Positions 44,626 to 53,894 are shown, counted from the first letter of the stretch. The stretch is DNA of 64,000 nt from JAHIQC01 sp964565645 (GCA_964565645.1 CAZMFQ010000004.1:62001-126000); one strand, 5' to 3'. Notes: generated by a model not told the origin, from the sequence alone. A program made the numbers and translations.

Positions 44626-45333
44626 CTAAAGCTCTCCGAGATACGTCTTGCGGACCTTCTCGTTGGTCAGGAGCTCCTTGCCGGGGCCCTCGAGCGCCAC
44701 ACTGCCGGTCTCGAGGACGTATCCCCGATGCGCCGTCTGCAGCGCCATGGCGGCGTTCTGCTCTACGAGCAGGATCGTGATGCCCTCGGCGTTGAGCTTC
44801 TTGATGGTGTCGAAGATCAGGTCGACGACGACCGGAGCGAGGCCCATCGAAGGCTCGTCGAGCATGAGCAGCTTCGGGCCCGCCATGAGCGCGCGGCCCA
44901 TCGCCAGCATCTGCTGCTCGCCTCCGGAAAGCGTACCGCCCTTCTGGGCGACGCGTTCCTTGAGGCGCGGGAACAGGGTGAAGACCTTCTCCTGGTCCTC
45001 GGCGATCCCGGCCTTGTCGTTGCGCAGGTACGCGCCCATCTCGAGGTTCTCGAGAACGGTCATGCGCGGGAAGATGTGCCGACCCTCGGGGACCTGGATG
45101 ATACCCTCGGCGGTCACCTTGTGCGCCGCGGTGCCCACGATGCTCTTGCCCTGGAAGGTGATCGTGCCTTCCTTGGGGGTGAGCTGGCCCGAGATCGTCT
45201 TGAGTGTCGTCGACTTCCCGGCGCCGTTCGCGCCGATGAGCGTGACGATCTCGCCCTCATGGACCTCGATGCTGATGCCCTTGAGCGCCTCGATCTGGCC
45301 GTAGAAGGTGTGGATGTTGTCTACCTTGAGCAC
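44626..45333 (-). CDS. livF: Branched-chain amino acid ABC transporter ATPase
   Basis: A 235-residue ATPase of the high-affinity branched-chain amino acid (or related) uptake system. Walker A GANGAGKST (about 34-42), signature LSGGEQQMLAMGRALM, Walker B LLMLDEPSMGLAP. The length and motif set are those of LivF. Start GTG 45333 with GGAGG upstream. Last gene of livK-H-M-G-F. Confidence 0.95.
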   Translation of the reverse strand: MLKVDNIHTFYGQIEALKGISIEVHEGEIVTLIGANGAGKSTTLKTISGQLTPKEGTITFQGKSIVGTAAHKVTAEGIIQVPEGRHIFPRMTVLENLEMGAYLRNDKAGIAEDQEKVFTLFPRLKERVAQKGGTLSGGEQQMLAMGRALMAGPKLLMLDEPSMGLAPVVVDLIFDTIKKLNAEGITILLVEQNAAMALQTAHRGYVLETGSVALEGPGKELLTNEKVRKTYLGEL

Positions 45334-45341
45334 GTCGCCTC

Positions 45342-46124
<783 letters not shown>

Positions 46125-46167
46125 GTCTCTTTCAGCACCTCTCTACCCTGAGTCCTCGACACGAGAC

Positions 46168-47355
46168 CTACAGCAGGTCGTTGTCCACGTCGGTCTGGTG
46201 TTCGGCTTCCCAAAGCTGCTGGTTCTCTTCGTCGAGGATCTTCTCGGACTCGGGATGCAGCTCCATGGCACGCCTGCTCGAAGGCAGGATGCCTTGTGGT
46301 CTGAATATCATCATGATCACCATCGTCAGACCGAACACCATGTAGCGGTACTGGCTGGCGAGGTTCGCCTGCTCGGTCGAGAGGAACTGGGACAGGAACG
46401 GCGACTGGGCGCTCCAGCGGATGATCTCCGGAAGACCGGTGATGATGACCGCTCCGAGGATGGCGCCCGGGATCGACCCCATACCGCCGAGGACGACCAT
46501 GCAGACCACGAGCACCGACTCCATGAAGTTGAAGGACTCGGGGCTGATGAACCCGACCCAGTAGGCGTAGGTGATTCCGGCGATGCCTCCCCACAGAGCT
46601 CCGAGCGAGAACGCCCAGAGCTTCGTGGTCACGATGTTGATGCCGACCGAAGCGGCCGCGACCTCGTCCTCACGCATGGCGACCCACGCGCGGCCGAGGC
46701 GGGAGTCGTCGAGACGACGCACCACGAAGATGGTCAGCCCGCACAGCGCCACGATGACGAAGTACCACCACAGGTCGGTCGAGAACCTGAAGTCGCCGAA
46801 GCGCAGGTTGTCCACGAACCAGGTCTGTCCGGCGGGCGTGGGAACCAGCTGCCCGGGACCGGGAAGGCCCTTGGCGCCGTTGGTCAGACCCGCGACGTTG
46901 TTGGTGATGACGATACGGACGATCTCACCGAAGCCGAGCGTGACGATGGCGAGGTAGTCGCCCTTGAGCCGCAGGACCGGGAAGCCGAGCGCTATACCCG
47001 TTCCCGCCGCCGCAAGGGCCGCCACGGGCAACAGGGTCCAGTACGCGGCGCCGCCGAGCGATTCTTTGAACAGGAACCCGACGAGCATGCCCACATAGGC
47101 GCCCATCGCATAGAACGCGATGTATCCCAGGTCGAGCAGTCCCGCGTACCCCACGACGATGTTGAGCCCGAGCGCAAGCATCACGTAGATGCCCATGAGC
47201 GCGAAGATGCGCACGAAGAAGTAGTTCTGCGCCGCCTGGAAGAAGATCGGCATGCCGAAGATGGCCAGTCCGAGCACCACATACACGACGATCTTCTTGA
47301 CGGTCCAGCCGCTCGAGGCGACCTGTGTCTTTACATCCATTTTGCTGCCGCCCAT
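46168..47355 (-). CDS. livM: Branched-chain amino acid ABC transporter permease
   Basis: A 395-residue permease with about ten membrane helices. GYAGLLDLGYIAFYAMGAYVG and the EAA-like cytoplasmic loop around NNVAGLTNGAKGL are typical LivM. The C-terminal cytoplasmic tail is longer than usual by about 40 residues and acidic. Start ATG 47355; it follows livH by 2 bp. Confidence 0.93.
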   Translation of the reverse strand: MGGSKMDVKTQVASSGWTVKKIVVYVVLGLAIFGMPIFFQAAQNYFFVRIFALMGIYVMLALGLNIVVGYAGLLDLGYIAFYAMGAYVGMLVGFLFKESLGGAAYWTLLPVAALAAAGTGIALGFPVLRLKGDYLAIVTLGFGEIVRIVITNNVAGLTNGAKGLPGPGQLVPTPAGQTWFVDNLRFGDFRFSTDLWWYFVIVALCGLTIFVVRRLDDSRLGRAWVAMREDEVAAASVGINIVTTKLWAFSLGALWGGIAGITYAYWVGFISPESFNFMESVLVVCMVVLGGMGSIPGAILGAVIITGLPEIIRWSAQSPFLSQFLSTEQANLASQYRYMVFGLTMVIMMIFRPQGILPSSRRAMELHPESEKILDEENQQLWEAEHQTDVDNDLL

Positions 47356-47357
47356 GG

Positions 47358-48281
47358 CTACACCTTCTCCACGACTGACTCGCCCAGCAGACCGCCGGGG
47401 CGGAACACCAGGACGAGGATGAGGGCCGCGAACGCGATGACGTCCTTGTAGCCGGAGCTCAGGAAGCCAGCCGCGAGCGACTCGATGATGCCCAGAAGGA
47501 ACCCGCCGAGCATCGCGCCGCGAAGGTTACCGATACCGCCGATGACGGCCGCGGTGAACGACTTGATACCGGGGAGAAAACCCATGTCGAACTTGATCGA
47601 ACCGTAATAGATGCCGGAGAAGATACCGGCCGCCGCGCCGAGCGCCGGACCCACGAAGAAGGCCACGGCGATCACGCGGTTGATGTCGATGCCCATGAGC
47701 GACGCGGCCTCGCGGTCCTGTGAGGTCGCGCGCATGGCCTTGCCGATCTTGGTCTTGGCCACGAAGGTGTCGAGCACCACCAGCAGGACCAGCGAGGTCA
47801 CGATGATCATGATCTGGATGTTGCTGATGGTCACGCCACCCACGTTGATGCCACCCGGCGGAACGTAGTTCGGGAACGGCACCACGCGAGCGGTGATCCA
47901 CAGGAGCACCGCCTGCTGAAGGAAGATCGAAACGCCGATCGCGGAGATCAGCGGAGCGAGTCGCGGCGCATGGCGGAGTGGCCTGTACGCGATCCGCTCG
48001 ATGAGCACGCCGAGGATACCGATAGCGATACCGGCGACGAGGAAAGTCAAAGCGAAGAGGAGCACGAGCCCGAAGCCCGAGTCCGTGAAGAACGGTATCT
48101 TGCCCAGGAAATTGAATGTGAAGAGGCCGACGAACGCGCCCCCCATGAACATCTCACTGTGCGCGAAGTTGATCATCAGCATGATGCCGTAAACGAGCGT
48201 GTACCCAAGCGCGATAAGCGCGTACATGCCCCCCAGCGTCACCCCGTTCACGAGCTGCTGAAGGATTGTCTCTATCGACAC
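47358..48281 (-). CDS. livH: Branched-chain amino acid ABC transporter permease
   Basis: A 307-residue LivH with about eight helices. The N-terminal LVNGVTLGGMYALIALGYTL is the family signature, and the GIDINRVIAVAFFVGPALG loop is the cytoplasmic coupling part. The start GTG 48281 is chosen because AGGTGGG lies just upstream. It is separated from livK by a 135-bp gap holding a strong hairpin. Confidence 0.95.
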   Translation of the reverse strand: MSIETILQQLVNGVTLGGMYALIALGYTLVYGIMLMINFAHSEMFMGGAFVGLFTFNFLGKIPFFTDSGFGLVLLFALTFLVAGIAIGILGVLIERIAYRPLRHAPRLAPLISAIGVSIFLQQAVLLWITARVVPFPNYVPPGGINVGGVTISNIQIMIIVTSLVLLVVLDTFVAKTKIGKAMRATSQDREAASLMGIDINRVIAVAFFVGPALGAAAGIFSGIYYGSIKFDMGFLPGIKSFTAAVIGGIGNLRGAMLGGFLLGIIESLAAGFLSSGYKDVIAFAALILVLVFRPGGLLGESVVEKV

Positions 48282-48351
48282 GTGTGTCCCACCTGTCTTC
48301 TCTGCCTGCACTACAGGAAGGCCTTCGGGGGTGTCCCGCCTTCCCAACAGA

Positions 48352-48384
48352 ACCCGGGCGAGCGGACACGCCGCTCGCCCGGGT
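48352..48384 (-). terminator. Hairpin between livK and livHMGF
   Basis: ACCCGGGCGAGCGG (48352-48365) and CCGCTCGCCCGGGT (48371-48384) form a perfect 14-bp stem with a 5-nt loop. In the minus-strand RNA it lies just downstream of livK and is followed by TCTGTTGGG, without a true U run. Such intra-operon hairpins stabilise the upstream mRNA or partly terminate, so that binding protein exceeds permease. Confidence 0.7.
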
Positions 48385-48416
48385 CCCAACTTACCTAGGG
48401 ACTGGAATCCCGGTGA

Positions 48417-49622
48417 CTACTTGGCCACCCAAGCGCCGTCCTTGACGACGTACAGGGTGATGGCCTTGTTGGTGGTGTCGCCGTTCTCATCGAACGAGAT
48501 GGCACCGGTGATGCCCTCACCGTTGAAGGTCCGGACCTTCTCGATGATGGCGGACTTGCCCTCGGAAGTGCTCAGCTGATCGGCGCCCAGCTCCTCGGCC
48601 ACAGCGGCCACGGAGTCGAGGATGACCATGGCGGCATCGTAGGCATACGTGTCGTAGGCCTGGATCGCCTCGTCGCCGTACTTGTCGGCGAACTTGGTCT
48701 TGAACTCCTCACCCTGCGGCTGCTGGTCGAGCGGCAGGCCGACGGAGGTGCAGAAGTCGCCCTCGGCGTTAGCCGCACCGGCGAGGTCCACGAAGTCCTG
48801 GGCGTACACGCCGTCACCCGAGAAGAACGGGGCGGCCATACCGGACTCCTTGGCCTGCTTGGCCAGGAGGGCGCCGGCGTTGTAGATGCCACCGTAGTAG
48901 ATGACGTCCGGGTTCAGCGCCTTCATCTTGGTGACGAGAGCGTTGAAGTCGGTGTCCTTGTCGGTGGTCTTCTCGGTGCCGAGCACCTTGCCGCCAGCGG
49001 CCTCGAAGTTCTTGGCGAACTCGGAAGCAAGACCCTCACCGTAAGGGGTGGAGTCGTCGATGACGAACGCGGTCTTGTAGCCAAGATCCTTGAACGCAGC
49101 CTCGGCTGCGAACGCACCCTGGACCGGGTCGATGGTGCAGACGCGGAAGACGTTGCCGTACTTCTGCTTCAGGGTCAGGTCCGGGTTGGTCGAAGCCGGG
49201 GAGACCTGGACGATTCCGGCCTTGCCGTAAACGTCCGAGCTCGGGATCGAGACGCCGGAGTTCAGGTGACCCACGACACCGATGACGTCAGGATCGGAAA
49301 CAAGCTGGTTGGCGACGTTGACGCCGACCTTGGGGTCGCCCTGGTCGTCGACGACGAACGGCTCGACCTTGATACCGAGATCCTTGCCCTTGCCAGCGTT
49401 GAAGTCGTCGATGGCCAGCTCAGCGCCACGCTGAATGCCCTGGCCGAGCGCGACCGCGCCCTGGGTCAGCGGGGCACCGATACCGAGCTTGACGGTGACC
49501 TCGCTGGTGCTGCCTTCGTCGGTCTTCTCGGTGCCGCCGCTGCTACAACCGGCGACCAAGCTGGCCACCATCAGCATAGCGGTGAGAAGCGCGAGCAGCT
49601 TCTTGCTCTTGCCCACAGTCAT
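48417..49622 (-). CDS. livK: Branched-chain amino acid ABC transporter binding lipoprotein
   Basis: A 401-residue LivK-type periplasmic-binding-fold lipoprotein. The signal peptide ends at lipobox SLVAGC, and TVKLGIGAPLTQGAVALGQG begins the mature domain. It should bind leucine, isoleucine, valine or a similar ligand. ATG 49622 has GGAGGAAGG upstream. First gene of the operon; a promoter and palindrome lie upstream in a long gap. Confidence 0.94.
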   Translation of the reverse strand: MTVGKSKKLLALLTAMLMVASLVAGCSSGGTEKTDEGSTSEVTVKLGIGAPLTQGAVALGQGIQRGAELAIDDFNAGKGKDLGIKVEPFVVDDQGDPKVGVNVANQLVSDPDVIGVVGHLNSGVSIPSSDVYGKAGIVQVSPASTNPDLTLKQKYGNVFRVCTIDPVQGAFAAEAAFKDLGYKTAFVIDDSTPYGEGLASEFAKNFEAAGGKVLGTEKTTDKDTDFNALVTKMKALNPDVIYYGGIYNAGALLAKQAKESGMAAPFFSGDGVYAQDFVDLAGAANAEGDFCTSVGLPLDQQPQGEEFKTKFADKYGDEAIQAYDTYAYDAAMVILDSVAAVAEELGADQLSTSEGKSAIIEKVRTFNGEGITGAISFDENGDTTNKAITLYVVKDGAWVAK

Positions 49623-49725
49623 CCCTTCCTCCCTGTTGCTCCGTGCGTTGCCGCATTTGCTCGTGCAGTGCTCGTGTGTTCCGGTCGCACCGCCACTCCT
49701 GTGGGGATACCCGCAGGACCTTTGG

Positions 49726-49755
49726 AGAATAGCAGAACGCATAGAAAGGCAACAA
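49726..49755 (-). promoter_or_regulatory. Predicted livK promoter
   Basis: On the minus strand TATTCT (49731-49726) is preceded by TTGTTG (49755-49750) at 18 bp. The predicted start gives a leader of about 95 nt before the livK ATG. This stretch is AT-richer than its surroundings. Confidence 0.5.
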
Positions 49756-49767
49756 CACGGTAACGCC

Positions 49768-49781
49768 CGACAAGATTGTCG
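49768..49781. promoter_or_regulatory. 14-bp palindrome CGACAAGATTGTCG upstream of livK -35
   Basis: Arms CGACAA and TTGTCG with a GA spacer form a perfect inverted repeat, extended outwards by AACG/CGTT with a 2-bp offset. It ends about 13 bp upstream of the predicted -35, a place typical for an activator. The regulator is unknown. Confidence 0.4.
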
Positions 49782-49877
49782 CGTTGTAAGTCGGTACACG
49801 GCCGCGCGGCGCCGCATAACCACCCCGCCGAGCGTGCATCAGGAGTCCGTCATCGCCGGCGTGTCCGCGGTCCGGGG

Positions 49878-49907
49878 CCGACATCGGGTATGGTGGATAT
49901 ATAGAAT
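49878..49907 (+). promoter_or_regulatory. Predicted nfeD promoter
   Basis: CCGACA (49878-49883) and TAGAAT (49902-49907) are separated by 18 bp. It lies about 38 bp before the nfeD ATG; the ATATATAG stretch here is the most AT-rich point in the gap. Confidence 0.45.
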
Positions 49908-49944
49908 GGCGTCCGGGGGTAGTAACGCGTTCCGAGGAGGACGG

Positions 49945-50388
49945 ATGTTCGACGTCTGGTTCTGGTTCTGGGTCAGCCTGTCCGCGGTGTTGCTGATCGC
50001 CGAGATCTTCACTGCGGGCTTCTTCATGCTTCCGTTCGGCGCTGGCGCCGGTGTGGCGGCAGTGTGCAACTTTCTCGGCCTGTCGCTCGTGTGGCAGTGG
50101 GTCGTGTTCCTTGCCGTGTCGGTCGTGCTGTTCGTCTCGCTGCGACGGGTCGCCGAGCGGATCACGCACGAGCCGCCGGAAAAGACCGGCGCGAACCGCC
50201 TGATCGGCAAGCGTGGACTCGTGATCGAAGAACTCGTCCCCGACAGCCCGGTCGGCCAGGTGAGGATCGAGCGCGAGGAGTGGCGCGCCGACGCACCCGG
50301 GCACCCGGTCATCCCCGCCGGCACCAGCGTTGTCGTGACGGGCGTCGAGGGCACGCACCTCGTGGTGCGGCCCGCCGAGGACGACTGA
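49945..50388 (+). CDS. NfeD-family membrane protein
   Basis: A 147-residue protein with about two to three N-terminal membrane helices (residues 3-25, 28-48, 50-68) and a C-terminal OB-fold (about 85-145, GKRGLVIEELVPDSPVGQVRI). NfeD proteins partner with SPFH/stomatin proteins, and the SPFH gene follows 39 bp downstream, the classic pairing. The pair is thought to organise membrane microdomains or protect membrane proteins. ATG 49945 has GAGGAGG upstream. Confidence 0.88.
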   Translation: MFDVWFWFWVSLSAVLLIAEIFTAGFFMLPFGAGAGVAAVCNFLGLSLVWQWVVFLAVSVVLFVSLRRVAERITHEPPEKTGANRLIGKRGLVIEELVPDSPVGQVRIEREEWRADAPGHPVIPAGTSVVVTGVEGTHLVVRPAEDD

Positions 50389-50427
50389 CGCCCACCCCCC
50401 GTCCGAACCTATCGAGGAGGATCCGAG

Positions 50428-51414
50428 ATGGCCGAGGTACTCACAGTCATGTTGTTCGGGATCATCGCGTTCGTCGCACTCATCTACTTCGCGACCGCGA
50501 TCAAGATCGTGCGGCCGTATGAGAAAGGCATCGTCGAGCGCCTGGGCAAGTACCAGCGGACCTACGATTCCGGGCTGCACATCATCCTGCCGTTCGTGGA
50601 CAGGCTGAGCAAGGTGGACATGCGCGAGAACGTCGTGGACGTGCCTCCCCAGGAGGTCATCACAAAGGACAACGTCGTCGTCACCGTCGACGCGGTCGTG
50701 TACTACGAAGCGACCGACCCCGTGAAACTCATGTACAACGTCGCGAACTTCTACATGGCCGCCACGAAGCTCGCGCAGACCAACCTGCGTAACGTCATCG
50801 GCGAGATGCAGCTCGACGAGTCGCTCACCAGCCGCGAGAAGATCAATGCCGCGCTCCGGCAGATCCTCGACGACGCCACCGACAAATGGGGCGTGCGCGT
50901 CGTGCGCGTCGAACTGCAGCGCATCGAGCCTCCCGTCGACGTGACCGAGGCCATGCACCGCCAGATGAAGGCGGAGCGCACCCGTCGAGCCCTCATCCTC
51001 GAGGCGGACGGCGACAAGCAGGCCGCCATCACACGCGCCGAAGGCTCCAAGGGCGCGGCGATCCTGGAGGCCGAAGGTAAGGCGCAGGCCATCAAGAGCG
51101 TGGCCGAAGCGGAGAAGTTCCAGAAGATCGCGCTCGCACAGGGCGAGGCAGACGCGATCAAGAACGTGTTCTCCGCGATCCACGAAGGGGATCCGACCGA
51201 CGACCTGATCGCGATCCGCTACCTCGAGTCGCTCAAGTCGATCGCCAACGGGCAGGCCAACAAGGTCTTCCTGCCCATGGAGATCAGCGGCATCCTCGGC
51301 AGCATCGGCGGCATCGCCGAACTGTTCAAGGACGACGGTCCCAAGCGCACCTACACGCCCAAGCCGGCGCCGAAACCCGCGATGGCCGACGGGACGGACG
51401 ACGCCAAGGGCTAG
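50428..51414 (+). CDS. SPFH/stomatin-family protein (QmcA/HflK-like)
   Basis: A 328-residue protein with one N-terminal membrane helix (about 5-25) and an SPFH domain (about 30-190, starting IVRPYEKGIVERLGKY and containing QTNLRNVIGEMQLDE). A helical region with EAEGKAQAIKSVAEAEK follows, which is typical of stomatin coiled coils. It is membrane-anchored, likely oligomeric, and expected to work with NfeD. Start ATG 50428 with GAGGAGG upstream. Confidence 0.9.
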   Translation: MAEVLTVMLFGIIAFVALIYFATAIKIVRPYEKGIVERLGKYQRTYDSGLHIILPFVDRLSKVDMRENVVDVPPQEVITKDNVVVTVDAVVYYEATDPVKLMYNVANFYMAATKLAQTNLRNVIGEMQLDESLTSREKINAALRQILDDATDKWGVRVVRVELQRIEPPVDVTEAMHRQMKAERTRRALILEADGDKQAAITRAEGSKGAAILEAEGKAQAIKSVAEAEKFQKIALAQGEADAIKNVFSAIHEGDPTDDLIAIRYLESLKSIANGQANKVFLPMEISGILGSIGGIAELFKDDGPKRTYTPKPAPKPAMADGTDDAKG

Positions 51415-51433
51415 CGCCCTTCTCCGCTGCAAG

Positions 51434-51536
51434 CGGGTGGGGCCCCGAGGGCACCCGTCCTCAAACATACTCGAAAGGCCGCCTCCGAGGCGGCCTTTCT
51501 GCGTAACTGCGGGCGGGACCCTCGGGGCCCCACCCG
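51434..51536. terminator. Nested hairpin structure between convergent SPFH and FTR-Rieske genes
   Basis: An inner 11-bp hairpin, AAAGGCCGCCT (51474-51484) and AGGCGGCCTTT (51488-51498), with T/A runs at its ends, is a good bidirectional intrinsic terminator. It lies inside a perfect 18-bp outer inverted repeat: 51434-51451 (CGGGTGGGGCCCCGAGGG) and 51519-51536. The outer arms could pair into a long cruciform or RNA stem enclosing the terminator. Confidence 0.75.
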
Positions 51537-51546
51537 AGCGAAGCGC

Positions 51547-52215
51547 CTAGATGACGACGAACACGAACCCATCGCGCACGACTGTGGCGTAGGTGCGCAC
51601 ATCGGCGTTCGGGTGGTCGGTGGTGCCGTCGCGGACGTCGTAGCGCCAACCGTGCCACGGACACATCACCGTGTGACCGTCCATGAGCCCCTCGCCGAGC
51701 GGCCCGAACGCGTGGCGGCAGACGTTGGCCAGCGCGAAGTACCCGTCGTCCACGTGCGCGACCGCGATCTCGCGCTTCCCGACCTTGAGGCGCCGGATCT
51801 GCCCGGGGGGCAGGTCCTCCTCGGCAAAGAGGGGCACCTCGACCGGACCCTCGGGCTCCTCTATCACGCCGAGAAGTTCGCTGCCGTCCTCGACGTCGGC
51901 GAGGATGAACAGCCCGCACCAGCACTTGCGGATGCGTGCGAACTGGTCGCGGTAGAACGGGATGCACGGACAGACGATCTGCGCGTCCTCTTTGGGATCG
52001 CCCGAACGGATACGGCACGGGCAGTAGATGTCCCCGTCACGCTCCAGGATCTCGAGTTCGCTCTCGAGCACTTCGTCGACGAACTCGGTCTCCGTGTTGA
52101 ACTTGTAGCCGAGACGCGCGGCGAACGGCTCCATGTAGGACTTGAGGTCCTCGACCGTGGTGCCGGGCGCGAACATCGCGCGTTGCGGCCGCGAACGGTT
52201 CTCCTCGGCGCTCAC
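51547..52215 (-). CDS. Ferredoxin-thioredoxin-reductase catalytic domain fused to a Rieske domain
   Basis: A 222-residue two-domain protein. Residues about 25-105 carry the FTR-beta cysteine pattern, CPC, CPC and CWCG, which in FTR binds a 4Fe-4S cluster beside an active disulfide; the family usually has CHC where this has CWC. Residues about 120-222 form a Rieske domain with CRHAF and CPWHGW, the CxH/CxxH ligands of a [2Fe-2S] cluster. A Rieske-FTR fusion suggests an electron relay to reduce the glutaredoxin encoded immediately upstream (4-nt overlap). Start GTG 52215; no signal peptide. Which donor feeds it is unknown. Confidence 0.85.
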   Translation of the reverse strand: MSAEENRSRPQRAMFAPGTTVEDLKSYMEPFAARLGYKFNTETEFVDEVLESELEILERDGDIYCPCRIRSGDPKEDAQIVCPCIPFYRDQFARIRKCWCGLFILADVEDGSELLGVIEEPEGPVEVPLFAEEDLPPGQIRRLKVGKREIAVAHVDDGYFALANVCRHAFGPLGEGLMDGHTVMCPWHGWRYDVRDGTTDHPNADVRTYATVVRDGFVFVVI

Positions 52216-52457
52216 AGGGCCAGCAGCTCCTTGATGCGCTTCTTGTTGAACCCGACGATGACCTCGTCGCCGATCACCACGACCGGGAAGGAGGCACCGC
52301 CCGAGATCCGGCGGACCTCGGCGATGGCGTCCTCGCGCTCCTGACCCTCGAGCAGGTCGACCTCGGTGAGCTCGTACTCGGCCCCGGCCTCGTCGAGGAA
52401 CTTCCTGGTCATGCGGCAGTATGGGCAGGTGGAGAGTGCGAAGAGCTTCGTGGTCAT
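52212..52457 (-). CDS. Glutaredoxin-family protein
   Basis: An 81-residue glutaredoxin with active site STCPYCR (Cys near residues 10 and 13), SFPVVVIGDEVIVGF with the cis-proline, and the C-terminal FNKKRIKELL. It begins at ATG 52457 (GGAGG upstream) and ends in a 4-nt overlap with the FTR-Rieske gene, so the two are translated together. It is probably the electron acceptor of that protein, as in ferredoxin:glutaredoxin reductase systems. Confidence 0.92.
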   Translation of the reverse strand: MTTKLFALSTCPYCRMTRKFLDEAGAEYELTEVDLLEGQEREDAIAEVRRISGGASFPVVVIGDEVIVGFNKKRIKELLAL

Positions 52458-52619
52458 GATCGCCTCCGGGGGCATGCGGGGGATCGCCCGCCTGTTCGGT
52501 CGCGTACTATCTTCCACTTTGAGCGCCCGCGCACACGGGCATGACGGGAATCGGCGCAGGATACAGGCACGGAATGGGTACCCTCTGTTGGGGACACGGG
52601 ACGGACGACGGGGGCACCG

Positions 52620-53894
52620 ATGGAACGAACCACACCACAGGGCTGTGCCGAGACCGGCAGCGCGCGACGCGTGGTGATCGCGGGCGGCGGGTATGCGGGC
52701 ACCACGATGGCGGTTAATCTCGGGCGGGGCATCAGGCCCGAGGACGACATCGAGGTCATGCTGATCGAACCCAACCCCTGCCAGCAGGCGCTCTCAGAAC
52801 TCGACCTCGTGGCTGTGGGCCCGCCACGTCCGGAGTTCTGCGAACTGTGGCACCCAACCGTCTTCAAGGACCTCCCTGTCACCGTCTGCTACAACCGTGT
52901 CGACCGCGTCGATCCCGCGCGCAGGCTCGTGACCGTGGGCGCTCGCGGCGAGGCCGGCCAGGAGGTGCCGTACTGGCGCCTCGTGATCGCGACGGGAGCG
53001 ATCGCGTTCGTGCCCCCGGTGGAGGGGCTCGCCGAGCACGCGGTGACCATGTGGTCTGTCGACGACGCCCAGGAGCTCCAGCGGCGCATCGAGGCGGCCT
53101 TCCGGCACGCCGCGATGATCGCAGACCGCGCCGAGCGCCGGCGCGTACTGAGTTTCACGGTGATCGGCGGCGGCGCGACCGGCATCGAGATCGTCGGCAC
53201 GCTGGGTCAGATGCTGCCCAAGCGGGCGGCGGACGCGGGGCTCGACCCGGCCGACATGACCGTGCGGCTCGTCGAAGGACGCCCCCAGATACTCTACGAC
53301 CTTCCCGACGCTCAGCGCGCCAAGGCGGTGCGCAGGCTCGAGCGTATGGGCGTCCAACTCGTCCTCGGATCGATGGTCTCGCGCGTCGACGAGCGGACGG
53401 TGTTCCTGGCCGACGGCACCGAGGTCGATGCGACCGTGCTCGTGTTCTGCGGTGGCGCGAAGCCCGACCCCGACGCGGTCGGCTGGGGGCTTGAGGCGGA
53501 CAACTCCGGGCGGCTCGTGGTCGACTCCACGTGCCGCTCGACGCAGTACCCCGATATCTACATCGTGGGCGACGTCTCGTCGTTCCGCGATCCCGAGAAG
53601 AACCGCACGCTGCCGATGCTCGCGCAGTTCGCGATCCGCGAATCACAGCACTGCGCCGGCAGTATCCTGCGCGAGGCGCGCGGCCAGGAGCCCGAGCCGT
53701 TCGTGCCGCACATGCACGGCGAGTTCGTGAGCGTGGGCCCGCGCTGGGGTGTCGGCTGGATGTTCGGCATGAACATAAGCGGCATCCCGGCGATCATCAT
53801 GAAGCGGCTCACCTACGTGCTGTACTGGTGGCAGGTCGGGCGGTTGCCGCTTGCGTGGAAGCGTCTGCGCGAGATGCTCTCGATGGCCCGCTAG
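52620..53894 (+). CDS. Type II NADH dehydrogenase (NDH-2-like FAD/NAD oxidoreductase)
   Basis: A 424-residue flavoprotein. The FAD-binding GGGYAGTTMA lies at about residues 21-30, the NAD-binding VIGGGATGIE near 181, and the YIVGDVS motif near 325. The C-terminal region (RLTYVLYWWQVGRLPL) is amphipathic and would anchor it to the membrane. It should oxidise NADH and pass electrons to menaquinone, made via the mqn operon. Start ATG 52620. The 162-bp upstream gap is shared with the glutaredoxin gene. Confidence 0.85.
   Translation: MERTTPQGCAETGSARRVVIAGGGYAGTTMAVNLGRGIRPEDDIEVMLIEPNPCQQALSELDLVAVGPPRPEFCELWHPTVFKDLPVTVCYNRVDRVDPARRLVTVGARGEAGQEVPYWRLVIATGAIAFVPPVEGLAEHAVTMWSVDDAQELQRRIEAAFRHAAMIADRAERRRVLSFTVIGGGATGIEIVGTLGQMLPKRAADAGLDPADMTVRLVEGRPQILYDLPDAQRAKAVRRLERMGVQLVLGSMVSRVDERTVFLADGTEVDATVLVFCGGAKPDPDAVGWGLEADNSGRLVVDSTCRSTQYPDIYIVGDVSSFRDPEKNRTLPMLAQFAIRESQHCAGSILREARGQEPEPFVPHMHGEFVSVGPRWGVGWMFGMNISGIPAIIMKRLTYVLYWWQVGRLPLAWKRLREMLSMAR

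Larger units (their letters stand above)
49623..49944. other. Intergenic region between livK and nfeD (322 bp)
   Basis: This divergent gap holds the livK promoter, a 14-bp palindrome and the nfeD promoter, each listed separately. Between about 49785 and 49870 nothing recognisable was found. Confidence 0.6.

Noticed and set aside
49543..51468. 641-residue minus-strand open frame over nfeD and the SPFH gene
   Set aside because: His/Asp/Arg-rich translation with no domain; the plus strand carries two well-supported genes with good ribosome-binding sites.
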